Shown here: positions 7,921-14,233 of the stretch, one piece after another
How positions within the stretch are numbered: position 1 is the first letter of the stretch
Layout: each line of letters begins with the position of its first letter
NCBI GenBank assembly: GCA_023426275.1
Contig: JAFABC010000349.1
Span: 1-14,233 of the forward strand
Direction of reading: 5' to 3'
From: Pseudomonadota bacterium
GTDB taxonomy: Bacteria > Desulfobacterota > Desulfovibrionia > Desulfovibrionales > Desulfovibrionaceae
Length of the DNA: 14,233 bases
Program-made: the position numbers and the translations under genes
Notes under the pieces: generated by a model
Databases searched by the model: none
What the model was told of the DNA's origin: nothing
What the model saw: the letters and a program-made list of their open reading frames with translations, nothing else

Positions 7921-8859
7921 CTATTGGCCCTGGGGAAGGGCCTGGGATTCGGCCAGCCCGGACAAGAGCCAGGTGACCAGACGGGCTTTGAGGGCCGGCG
8001 CGTCCAGGGAGGAGGAGAACAGCGCGGACAGGCCCGAGGGCTTTTTGGGGCCCTTGAGCAGGGGTACGTCGCCGGTCAGGCCGGTGCGTTCCTTGAGGTA
8101 GTCCACGGCGTCTTCCTGGCCGCCCAGGGCGTCGACGAGGCCAAGGGCCTTGGCCCGCAGGCCGGTCATGGCCCGACCGTCGGCGATGACGGCGATGGCG
8201 TCGGGTTTGAGCTTGCGCTCCCGGGCCACGTCGCCGGAAAACTGCTTGTTGAGGTCCTTGATGAGCCCTTCCAGATAGGCCCGCTGGTCGGGCGTCAGCG
8301 GCTTGAACGGGGTGCCCGCGTCCTTGAGGCCGCCGGTGGTCAGGGACTCGAAGGAGACGCCCAGCTTGCCGAGCAGGTCGGAGACGTTGGCCAGCTGGGT
8401 CATGACGCCGATGCTGCCGGTGATGGTGCCGGGGTTGGCGAAGATGCGCCCGGCCGGGCAGGCGGCGTAATAGCCGCCGGAAGCGGCCACGGCGGAAAAG
8501 GATGCCGCCACGGGCTTGACCGCCTGGAGCTTCTTGACGGCCATGTAGATTTCCTGGGAAGGCCCGAACGCCCCGCCAGGGGAGTTGACGCGCAGGACCA
8601 CGGCCTTGACCGAGTCGTCCTCGCGCAGCTTGCGGATAAACGTGACGATTTTTTCCGAGGAGGTGATCGGCCCTTCAAGGGCGACCACGCCGATGCGGGC
8701 TTCGGGCGCGCCGAGCAGACGGTCGCCTTCCTCATCGGCGCCCAGAACGCCGAGGACGGCCGCGATCCCCACAACGAGGATCACGGCCGCCACGGCTATG
8801 CCGAGCCCGAACAGGCCCGGACGTCTGGAGGCAAAGGACGCCTGATTAGCGCTGGGCAT
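7921..8859 (-). CDS. sppA: Signal peptide peptidase SppA, short (36K-type)
   Basis: SppA is a membrane-anchored serine protease that degrades cleaved signal peptides on the outer face of the inner membrane. The 312-residue product has one N-terminal transmembrane anchor (about 15-39) and one ClpP-like S49 domain (about 55-265). This is the short form found in Bacillus and many proteobacteria, not the double-domain E. coli form. The Ser/Lys dyad is visible: Ser127 (AVAASGGYYAA) and Lys179 (TTGGLKDAGTPF). NSPGG (92-96) and GTITGSIGV (144-152) are further family motifs. The ATG at 8857-8859 lies inside the last codons of rpsA (14-nt overlap) with GGAAGAGG just before it. The frame extends 11 codons further upstream, but those residues (CCARSWKR) come from rpsA overlap and look unlike an SppA start. 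Confidence 0.95.
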   Translation of the reverse strand: MPSANQASFASRRPGLFGLGIAVAAVILVVGIAAVLGVLGADEEGDRLLGAPEARIGVVALEGPITSSEKIVTFIRKLREDDSVKAVVLRVNSPGGAFGPSQEIYMAVKKLQAVKPVAASFSAVAASGGYYAACPAGRIFANPGTITGSIGVMTQLANVSDLLGKLGVSFESLTTGGLKDAGTPFKPLTPDQRAYLEGLIKDLNKQFSGDVARERKLKPDAIAVIADGRAMTGLRAKALGLVDALGGQEDAVDYLKERTGLTGDVPLLKGPKKPSGLSALFSSSLDAPALKARLVTWLLSGLAESQALPQGQ

Positions 8860-10576
8860 CCTCTTCCAACTTCTGGCGCAGCAGTTCGCCAAGATTGCTT
8901 CCGGTGTCGGAGGGTCCGGCGGTGCGGAACTCCTTGGCCTTGCGCTTGTCCTCTTCGTCCTTGATGGACTTGATGGACAGGCCCAGGCGGCGCTCGTCGG
9001 CGCTGACGTGGATGACCTTGGCTTCGATCTCGTCCCCTTCCTTGTACAGCTCGGCCGGGGTCTTGACCTTCTTGCGGCTGATCTCGGACACGTGGACGAG
9101 GCCTTCGATGCCTTCCTCGACCTCGACGAACAGGCCGAAGTCGGTGATGTTGGTCACCGTGCCCTTGACCACGGTGCCGACCGGGTAGGTGTCGGGCACG
9201 CGGGTCCAGGGATCTTCGGACAGCTGCTTGATGCCGAGGGTGAACTTCTCGTTTTCCTTGTCAACGGTGAGGACCTTGGCCATGACGGTGTCGCCGCTCT
9301 TGAACATCTCGCCGGGATGGCGGACCTTTTTGGTCCAGGAGATGTCGGAGACGTGGATCAGGCCGTCAATGCCGTCCTCGATGCCGATGAAGATGCCGAA
9401 TTCGGTGATGTTTTTGACCGAACCCTCAAGGATGGTGCCCTCGGGGTACTTCTCGGCCACGATATCCCAGGGATTGGGCCGCACCTGCTTCATGCCGAGC
9501 GAGATGCGCTTTTTCTCGGGATCGACGGACAGCACCACCACCTCGACGTCGTCGCCGACGTGGACCATCTGGCTCGGGTGGCGCAGCTTGCGGGTCCAGG
9601 ACATCTCGGAGATGTGGACCAGTCCCTCGACGCCGGGCTCGAGCTCGACGAAGGCGCCGTAGTCGACAAGGTTGGTCACCTTGCCGGTCAGGCGCGTGCC
9701 TTCGGGGTACTTGCCGGCGATGTTTTCCCAAGGATCGGCCACGAGCTGCTTCATGCCCAGGGAAACTTTCTGCTTCTCCTGGTCGAAGGACAGGACCTTC
9801 AGTTCCAACTCGTCGCCCAGATGCACCAGCTCCTTGGGATGCTTGATGCGTTTCCAGGACATGTCGGTGATGTGCATGAGGCCGTCGAGGCCGCCCAGGT
9901 CGACGAACACGCCGTATTCGGTGATGTTCTTCACGCGACCGGTGACGATCTGGCCTTCGGCAAGGGTCTTGAGCAGATCCTTGCGCATGGAATCACGACG
10001 TTCCTCGAGGAGCACCCGCCGGGAAACGATGACGTTGCTGCGCCGCCGATTGATTTTCAGGACGCGGAATTCGAACTCCTGGCCGACCAGGGCGTCCATG
10101 TCCGGGACGGGACGCAGGTCGACATGGGAGCCGGGCAGGAAGGCTTCGACGCCGCCCAGGTCGACCGTGTAGCCGCCCTTGATGCGGCGCACGATGCGAC
10201 CACTGATGATGTCATCTTTTTCCTGGATTTCCTCGAGCTTATCAAAAAGCTGCATCCGTTTGGCCCGTTCGCGGGACAAGTGGATGGTGCCTTCGGATTC
10301 GTTCTTGGAGACGACGTAGACGTCGATGGTGTCGCCGACGTTGACTTCGAGCTCACCAGCGCCGTCAAGGAATTCGTTGACTGGAATTTGGCCTTCGGAC
10401 TTGAAATTGACGTCCACCAGGACGTTGTCCTTGCCAATGCGGACCACGACACCCTGGGTGATGGAGCCCTCTTCCATGTCGCCGAAATCCTCATTGAGGT
10501 AGTTTTCCAGCGCCGCTTCGAAGTTGACTTCCATCTCCGGGTTAGGGTTGTTTTTCATTTCCGTGGTTTTGTCCAT
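8846..10576 (-). CDS. rpsA: 30S ribosomal protein S1
   Basis: S1 binds mRNA on the 30S subunit and helps initiation on structured or weak leaders. The 576-residue product contains six S1 (OB-fold) domains at about 37-103, 122-187, 207-276, 293-363, 379-450 and 466-536. Repeats 3-6 are the best conserved, with the recurring pattern T-x-YGxFVxL-x-GxxGLxHxSxxSW. The first two are divergent, as usual for the ribosome-binding part. The C-terminal tail (about 537-576) is charged. GGAGG stands 7 nt before the first ATG, which supports it over the Met at codon 7. A terminator after rimO lies just upstream, so rpsA has its own promoter. sppA overlaps its 3' end by 14 nt. Confidence 0.98.
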   Translation of the reverse strand: MDKTTEMKNNPNPEMEVNFEAALENYLNEDFGDMEEGSITQGVVVRIGKDNVLVDVNFKSEGQIPVNEFLDGAGELEVNVGDTIDVYVVSKNESEGTIHLSRERAKRMQLFDKLEEIQEKDDIISGRIVRRIKGGYTVDLGGVEAFLPGSHVDLRPVPDMDALVGQEFEFRVLKINRRRSNVIVSRRVLLEERRDSMRKDLLKTLAEGQIVTGRVKNITEYGVFVDLGGLDGLMHITDMSWKRIKHPKELVHLGDELELKVLSFDQEKQKVSLGMKQLVADPWENIAGKYPEGTRLTGKVTNLVDYGAFVELEPGVEGLVHISEMSWTRKLRHPSQMVHVGDDVEVVVLSVDPEKKRISLGMKQVRPNPWDIVAEKYPEGTILEGSVKNITEFGIFIGIEDGIDGLIHVSDISWTKKVRHPGEMFKSGDTVMAKVLTVDKENEKFTLGIKQLSEDPWTRVPDTYPVGTVVKGTVTNITDFGLFVEVEEGIEGLVHVSEISRKKVKTPAELYKEGDEIEAKVIHVSADERRLGLSIKSIKDEEDKRKAKEFRTAGPSDTGSNLGELLRQKLEEDAQR

Positions 10577-10620
10577 GAGTTGACCTCCAACGCGATCTAT
10601 CCCTGTGGAAAGGATTTTTG

Positions 10621-10649
10621 GTCGTAGCAGAAAGACCGACCGGGCACAA
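10621..10649 (-). promoter_or_regulatory. Possible rpsA promoter
   Basis: After the rimO terminator, the minus strand reads TTGTGC (10649-10644), 17 nt, then TACGAC (10626-10621), preceded by TGC as in an extended -10. Both hexamers match consensus only 3 of 6, but spacing and position fit: a start near 10614 would give a leader of about 38 nt with the GGAGG ribosome site at its end. Confidence 0.3.
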
Positions 10650-10651
10650 CC

Positions 10652-10669
10652 AAAAAGGCCCGGGGGGCC
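10652..10669 (-). terminator. Rho-independent terminator of rimO
   Basis: On the minus strand, GGCCC, a CCC loop and GGGCC are followed directly by TTTTT. The hairpin begins 3 nt after the rimO stop codon. The stem is only 5 bp but all GC, and the T-run is in the right place. It separates rimO from rpsA transcription. Confidence 0.7.
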
Positions 10670-10672
10670 GGT

Positions 10673-11971
10673 TCAGGCCAGGGCCACCAGATCGTAGTCC
10701 TTGGCCTCTTCGATGGTGGCCGTGACCAGGGCTCCGGGAGCGACGTCGGGCCCGCTGACATAGGTCACGCCGTCGATTTCCGGAGCCTGGAACCAGGTCC
10801 GCCCCACATGCAGACCCGGCCATTCGCCATGCACGGCATCCACCAACACCTCCTGGGTCGTACCCACGTACGCTCCGAGGATGTCGGCGCTGATTGCCCG
10901 CTGGGCGGCCATGACGGCCTCGACCCGGCGTTCCTTGACGTCGCGGCGCACCTGTCCGGGCATGGACGCCGCCGGCGTGCCCTCCTCGCGGTGGTAGGGG
11001 AACACGCCCACATGGTGGAGCCGGGCGCGGGAGACGAAATCGAGCAGGGCGTCGAAGTGCGCTTTTTTCTCGCCGGGCAGGCCGACGATGAAGGTGGAGC
11101 GCAGGGCGGCGTCCGGGAAATAATGGCGGACCCGGTCGATGACGGCCTGGGCGTCCGCCGCCTTGGGCCGGGCCATGGCCGCCAGCATCTCGGGGTGGAC
11201 GTGCTGGAAGGGGATGTCGAAATAGGGCAGAAACGGCCGGCCCACGCCGGCCAGATGGGATAAGAGCGCATCCGTCACCCCGGACGGATACAGATAGAGC
11301 AGGCGCAGCCACTTGAGTCCGGCAAGGGGCAGGAGCCTGTCGAGCAGCTGCCGCAGGCCCTCCTTGAGGCCGAGGTCGCGGCCGTAGGCCGTCACGTCCT
11401 GGGCCACGAGCACGAGTTCCGATACGCCGCCGGCCAGCAGGCCGCGCGCTTCCTCCACCAGGGCGTCCATGGGCTGGCTGGCGAGCCTGCCCCGGATGGA
11501 CGGGATGGTGCAGTAGCGGCAGGCGTGGTCGCAGCCTTCGGCGATCTTCAGGTAGGCGTAGGAGGGCGGTGTGCTGGCCAGCCGGCCGGACGGCGCGGCC
11601 GTCGGCGCGCCGAGCGCCTCGGCCACGCGCCCGGGGAAAAGTTCCGGCGCGGTGGGCAGGCCCCAGATATCGACCTCGGGCAGTCCGGCCCGCAGCTCCT
11701 CGCCGAACCGGGCCGGCAGGCAGCCCATGACCGCGAGCTTGGGGCGCGGCGTGAGTTCGCGCAGGATGTCGGCGGTTTCGAGGATGGCGGCCACGGATTC
11801 CTCCACGGCCGGGGCGATGAAGGCGCAGGTGTTGATGACGACCAGATCGGCTTCCTGGGGACTGGACACCATGACATGGGAAAAGGGCAGGGCGCCCAGG
11901 GCGACCTCGGTGTCGACTCGGTTTTTGGGGCAGCCAAGGCTGATGGCATACACCCGGTACGTCGTGGCCAT
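10673..11971 (-). CDS. rimO: Ribosomal protein S12 methylthiotransferase RimO
   Basis: RimO is a radical-SAM enzyme that adds a methylthio group to an aspartate of ribosomal protein S12, using two [4Fe-4S] clusters. The 432-residue product has the family's three parts. The N-terminal UPF0004 domain has cluster ligands Cys14 (SLGCPKNRVDTE), Cys49 (INTCAF) and Cys84 (MGCLPAR). The radical-SAM domain has Cys147, Cys151 and Cys154 (GCDHACRYCTIPSIRG). A C-terminal TRAM domain starts at about 365. SLGCPKNRVD and the IPSIRGR segment point to RimO rather than MiaB. I chose the ATG at 11969-11971, which places SLGC at its usual distance; an ATG 15 codons earlier (12014-12016) is in frame but lacks a ribosome site. 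A terminator follows the stop codon. The gene is divergent from the histidine kinase at 12067. Confidence 0.95.
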   Translation of the reverse strand: MATTYRVYAISLGCPKNRVDTEVALGALPFSHVMVSSPQEADLVVINTCAFIAPAVEESVAAILETADILRELTPRPKLAVMGCLPARFGEELRAGLPEVDIWGLPTAPELFPGRVAEALGAPTAAPSGRLASTPPSYAYLKIAEGCDHACRYCTIPSIRGRLASQPMDALVEEARGLLAGGVSELVLVAQDVTAYGRDLGLKEGLRQLLDRLLPLAGLKWLRLLYLYPSGVTDALLSHLAGVGRPFLPYFDIPFQHVHPEMLAAMARPKAADAQAVIDRVRHYFPDAALRSTFIVGLPGEKKAHFDALLDFVSRARLHHVGVFPYHREEGTPAASMPGQVRRDVKERRVEAVMAAQRAISADILGAYVGTTQEVLVDAVHGEWPGLHVGRTWFQAPEIDGVTYVSGPDVAPGALVTATIEEAKDYDLVALA

Positions 11972-11987
11972 GAAGCGTTTTCCATCC

Positions 11988-12016
11988 TTGCGGGCAATCT
12001 CGCCCCGGGCTACCAT
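11988..12016 (+). promoter_or_regulatory. Possible promoter of the kinase-rdgB pair
   Basis: TTGCGG (11988-11993), 17 nt and TACCAT (12011-12016) lie in the 95-bp divergent gap before the kinase gene. Matches are 3 of 6 and 4 of 6, so this is weak. It would give a leader of about 44 nt. I saw no convincing element for the opposite direction (rimO). Confidence 0.3.
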
Positions 12017-12066
12017 GCCCGGCGAACAAAGGCAAAACGGCCGGTAGCGGCTGTCCCGGAGGGGCC

Positions 12067-13548
12067 ATGGACGACGACCGCGCCCTGCCGACGCGTCTGT
12101 GTTTTTTCGGCGACGGCCGGGAACTTCTGGATTGTTTCGAACAACTGCGCCAGGCCGGGGTCAACCAGCCGGGCCAGACCCTGGCCGGGGCCTCCCTGGC
12201 CGCCGCGCCGTCGAACGGCAATGGCGGCAAGGACGCGTCCCTGGGAATCGCGGCCCGCGAGGCCCGGGAACTCGGCATCGACTGGCATGCCGACGCCGTC
12301 GGCATGTTGACCGGGCAGGAACAGGGGCTGCTTCTGTGCCTGACCCAGGCCGATCTGCCCTGTCCCCTGCCCGAGGGCTGGCAGGTGTTTTCCCCGGCGG
12401 ATGCCCGCGTCTTTCTCGGCATGGTCGCCCGGGCCGCCAGCCCGGCCGCCTGCCGGCCGGACATGGCCCGGGCCCGGCGGTTGCTTTCCACCGTGCTCGA
12501 CCGCCTGGACGACGAAGTCGCCCTGCTCGATCCCAAGCAAATACTGCTCGACGGCAACGCCGGGTTGGCCGCCCGCCTGGAGCGGCCCCGCGAACAGCTG
12601 GCCGGGCTGTCCGCCGCCGAGGCCTTCCCGGATTTCCCGGACATGGACGCGCCCGGGCCCGACCACCGGCCGTCGATCCGGGAGGCCCTGGCCGCCGGAC
12701 GCAAGGCCAGCCGCGAAAGCTCGCGCCTGGATGGGCGCGGGCGGCTGCGCTATTTCCGCACCACCTTCTACCCGGTTCCCGGCCCCGACGGCTGCCTGGA
12801 CCATCAGGCCGTGGTGCGCCGCGACATCACCCAGGACGTGTTTCTGGAACGCCGCCTGCAAAAATCCGAGCGGCTGGCCGCCATCGGCGAACTGTCCATG
12901 TTCATCTCCCACGAGATCCGCAATCCCCTGTTCGCCATCGCCGGTTTCGCCAACTCGCTTCTGCGGGCCAAGGATCTGGGCGAGACCAGCCGGGAAAAGG
13001 CCTCCATCATCCTGGCCGAATCCCGGCGGCTCGATGACATCCTCAAAGACATCATCAATTTTTCCCGGCCCGTGGACGCCAAGTCCGGCGAGGCCGACCT
13101 CGGCGAGGTGGCGCGGCGTACCACCGCGCTCATGCGCCGCGCCCTGGAAGCCAAGGGCATCACCGTGACCCTGGACCTGCCGGCCGAACTGCCCATGGCC
13201 CGGGGCGATCCCGAAACCCTGACCCAGTGCCTGATCAACTGCCTGAAAAACGCCATGGAGGCCATGCCGGAAGGCGGCGCCGTCACCGTGTCCACCCGCC
13301 TCGACGACGGCCGGGTCTGCCTGTCCGTGCGCGACGACGGACCGGGCATCCCCTCCGAGGTGCTGCCCAACGTGTTCAATCCGTTTTTCACCACCCGCGA
13401 CCGCCGGGCCGGGCTGGGGCTGGCCATGACAAAGAAAATCCTCGAAGACCTCGGCGGCAGCGTGGAGCTGGTCAGCAAGCCGGGCAAGGGCACCACGGTG
13501 ACGTTGCGCCTGCCGCCGTATCTCGAACTGACGCCTGAGGAGGCATGA
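12067..13548 (+). CDS. Soluble PAS-domain sensor histidine kinase
   Basis: The 493-residue product has no transmembrane segment and is probably cytoplasmic. Residues 1-125 form an N-terminal region I cannot name: it opens with a strand-helix pattern (LCFFGDGRELLDCFEQL) and later has LLLCLTQADLPCPLPEGWQVF. A PAS-like domain covers about 135-255, ending in VVRRDITQDVFLERRLQKSERLA. The kinase core is NtrB/AtoS-like. The phosphoacceptor is His282 (FISHEIRNPLFAIAGF), the N box has Asn395 (CLKNAMEAM), G1 is DDGPGIP (423-429), the F box is FNPFFTTR, and G2 is GLGLAM. GGAGGGG lies just before the ATG. No response regulator gene is adjacent, so its partner is elsewhere or is the receiver-STAS protein at 3813 (speculative). 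The TGA overlaps the rdgB start. Confidence 0.93.
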   Translation: MDDDRALPTRLCFFGDGRELLDCFEQLRQAGVNQPGQTLAGASLAAAPSNGNGGKDASLGIAAREARELGIDWHADAVGMLTGQEQGLLLCLTQADLPCPLPEGWQVFSPADARVFLGMVARAASPAACRPDMARARRLLSTVLDRLDDEVALLDPKQILLDGNAGLAARLERPREQLAGLSAAEAFPDFPDMDAPGPDHRPSIREALAAGRKASRESSRLDGRGRLRYFRTTFYPVPGPDGCLDHQAVVRRDITQDVFLERRLQKSERLAAIGELSMFISHEIRNPLFAIAGFANSLLRAKDLGETSREKASIILAESRRLDDILKDIINFSRPVDAKSGEADLGEVARRTTALMRRALEAKGITVTLDLPAELPMARGDPETLTQCLINCLKNAMEAMPEGGAVTVSTRLDDGRVCLSVRDDGPGIPSEVLPNVFNPFFTTRDRRAGLGLAMTKKILEDLGGSVELVSKPGKGTTVTLRLPPYLELTPEEA

Positions 13549-14159
13549 TGGGAAGCAGGACCGGGCCGACGCACGTGGTGCTGGCCACGCGAAACGCCGG
13601 CAAGATCAAGGAACTCAATGCGCTGTTGGCCCCGCTTGGAGTCACGGTGGTGGGCCTCGACGCCTATCCCGATATCGGCGAGATTCCCGAAACCGGCGCG
13701 ACGTTTCTGGAAAACGCCCGCATCAAGGCCCGGGCCGTGTGCCGGGCCACGGGACGCGTGAGTCTGGCCGACGACTCCGGGCTGTGCGTGGACGCCCTGT
13801 CCGGCGCGCCTGGTGTCTATTCCGCCCGCTACAGCGGCGAGCAGGCCACGGACGCCGCCAACAACGCCAAGCTGCTGGCCGCCCTGGCCCATGTGCCGCC
13901 GGACAAGCGGACCTGCCGGTTTCAGTGCGTGCTGGTGGCCGCCAGCCCCGACGGCCGGGAGCTGACCGCCGAGGGCGCCTGGGAAGGCCGCGTGGCCGGG
14001 CAGGCCTCCGGCGCAGGCGGTTTCGGCTACGATCCCCTGTTCTTCGATCCCGAACTCGGCAGGACCGCCGCCGAACTCACGCCCGACGAGAAAAACGCCC
14101 GCAGCCATCGCGGCAAGGCCCTGGCCCGGCTGGCGGAGGCGTGGTATAAATTTTGGTAA
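13548..14159 (+). CDS. rdgB: dITP/XTP pyrophosphatase (RdgB/HAM1 family)
   Basis: This enzyme hydrolyses non-canonical purine nucleoside triphosphates (dITP, ITP, XTP) to the monophosphate and pyrophosphate, keeping them out of DNA and RNA. The 203-residue product is of normal length. Family motifs are ATRNAGKIKEL (13-23), ETGATFLENARIKA (48-61, Glu55), LADDSGLCVDAL (73-84, Asp75/Asp76), GVYSARYSG (89-97), GFGYDPLF (158-165) and the C-terminal SHRGKAL (186-192). Two ATG codons in a row follow the kinase stop region. I chose the second (13548), which leaves 4 nt after AGGAGG; the first leaves 1 nt. The stop of the kinase gene shares one base with this start, so translation is coupled. A palindromic repeat copy follows 28 nt after the stop. 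Confidence 0.97.
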   Translation: MGSRTGPTHVVLATRNAGKIKELNALLAPLGVTVVGLDAYPDIGEIPETGATFLENARIKARAVCRATGRVSLADDSGLCVDALSGAPGVYSARYSGEQATDAANNAKLLAALAHVPPDKRTCRFQCVLVAASPDGRELTAEGAWEGRVAGQASGAGGFGYDPLFFDPELGRTAAELTPDEKNARSHRGKALARLAEAWYKFW

Positions 14160-14187
14160 GCAGGGTAATAAAATAAAAATTAAAGAC

Positions 14188-14233
14188 GCCTCCGGCGGCC
14201 GGGGGGCATGATGCCCCCCGGCCCCCCTCGACG
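14188..14233 (+). repeat. Palindromic repeat copy D, 3' of rdgB, cut by the window end
   Basis: After an A/T-rich 28-nt stretch following the rdgB stop, the sequence reads GCCTCCGGCGGCC (14188-14200). Next comes the 23-bp palindrome with arms CCGGGGGGCAT/ATGCCCCCCGG (14199-14221), then CCCCCCTCGACG to the window end. Module 1 (the CCAGG...CCTGG hairpin) is absent here. The tail matches the copy at 6649 base for base as far as it can be read, so the inner 21-bp block may follow outside the window. The GC hairpin could limit transcription past rdgB, but no T-run is visible. Confidence 0.8.

Noticed and set aside
3474..7976. A 1500-codon open frame on the plus strand
   Set aside because: It runs antisense to the receiver-STAS, kinase and FAH genes, all of which have clear family motifs. 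Its Gly/His/Pro/Gln-rich translation resembles no family. Long antisense frames are expected in GC-rich coding DNA.
9008..10627. A 539-codon open frame on the plus strand across rpsA
   Set aside because: It mirrors the S1 repeats, giving repeated GDVGDVDEA-like segments, and has no independent support.
10542..12704. A 720-codon open frame on the minus strand across rimO and the kinase
   Set aside because: It is out of frame with rimO and antisense to the kinase start; its Arg/Pro/Ala-rich sequence shows no domain.

Overview
The window is a GC-rich chromosomal segment. Its most likely source is a sulfate-reducing member of the Desulfovibrionaceae (Desulfovibrio/Solidesulfovibrio type). This is inferred from the high GC, the ispG-proS pair, rpsA directly followed by a short SppA peptidase, a histidine kinase with a cysteine-rich HAMP insertion, and GC-rich palindromic repeats next to gene ends. 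No database search was possible, so the taxonomy is an inference. Ten protein genes are supported, plus small regulatory elements and one family of palindromic repeats. No tRNA, rRNA, CRISPR array or transposase was found.

Layout, left to right. (1) Positions 164-3704, minus strand: a four-gene, promoter-led cluster transcribed leftward. It holds a small membrane protein, a small exported protein, ispG (isoprenoid precursor synthesis) and proS (prolyl-tRNA synthetase). A good sigma70-type promoter (TTTACA, 17 nt, TATAGT) lies just upstream of the first gene. ispG and proS overlap by 10 nt. (2) Positions 3813-6602, minus strand: a two-component pair. The membrane sensor kinase has a HAMP domain interrupted by a four-cysteine insertion, then PAS and kinase domains. 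Its partner is a receiver-STAS response regulator with no DNA-binding domain, so the output probably goes through protein-protein contact. (3) Positions 6603-6929: a gene-free stretch almost filled by a 278-bp imperfect inverted repeat. (4) Positions 6930-7799, minus strand: a fumarylacetoacetate-hydrolase-family enzyme. (5) Positions 7921-11971, minus strand: rimO, then a clear terminator, then rpsA (six S1 domains) overlapping sppA by 14 nt. (6) Positions 12067-14159, plus strand: a soluble PAS histidine kinase without an adjacent regulator, whose stop codon overlaps the start of rdgB (house-cleaning nucleotide pyrophosphatase).

Most of the window is housekeeping: translation (proS, rpsA, rimO), isoprenoids (ispG), nucleotide-pool sanitation (rdgB) and envelope protein turnover (sppA). 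Two signalling systems are interleaved. The less ordinary content is: the modular palindromic repeat family (four copies, at both ends of the window and as the large inverted pair in the middle); the receiver-STAS regulator whose usual phospho-serine position is glycine; the Cys-rich HAMP insertion in its partner kinase; and an ispG start codon that follows nine consecutive C residues with no Shine-Dalgarno sequence. I did not find a convincing new multi-gene defence or mobile system.
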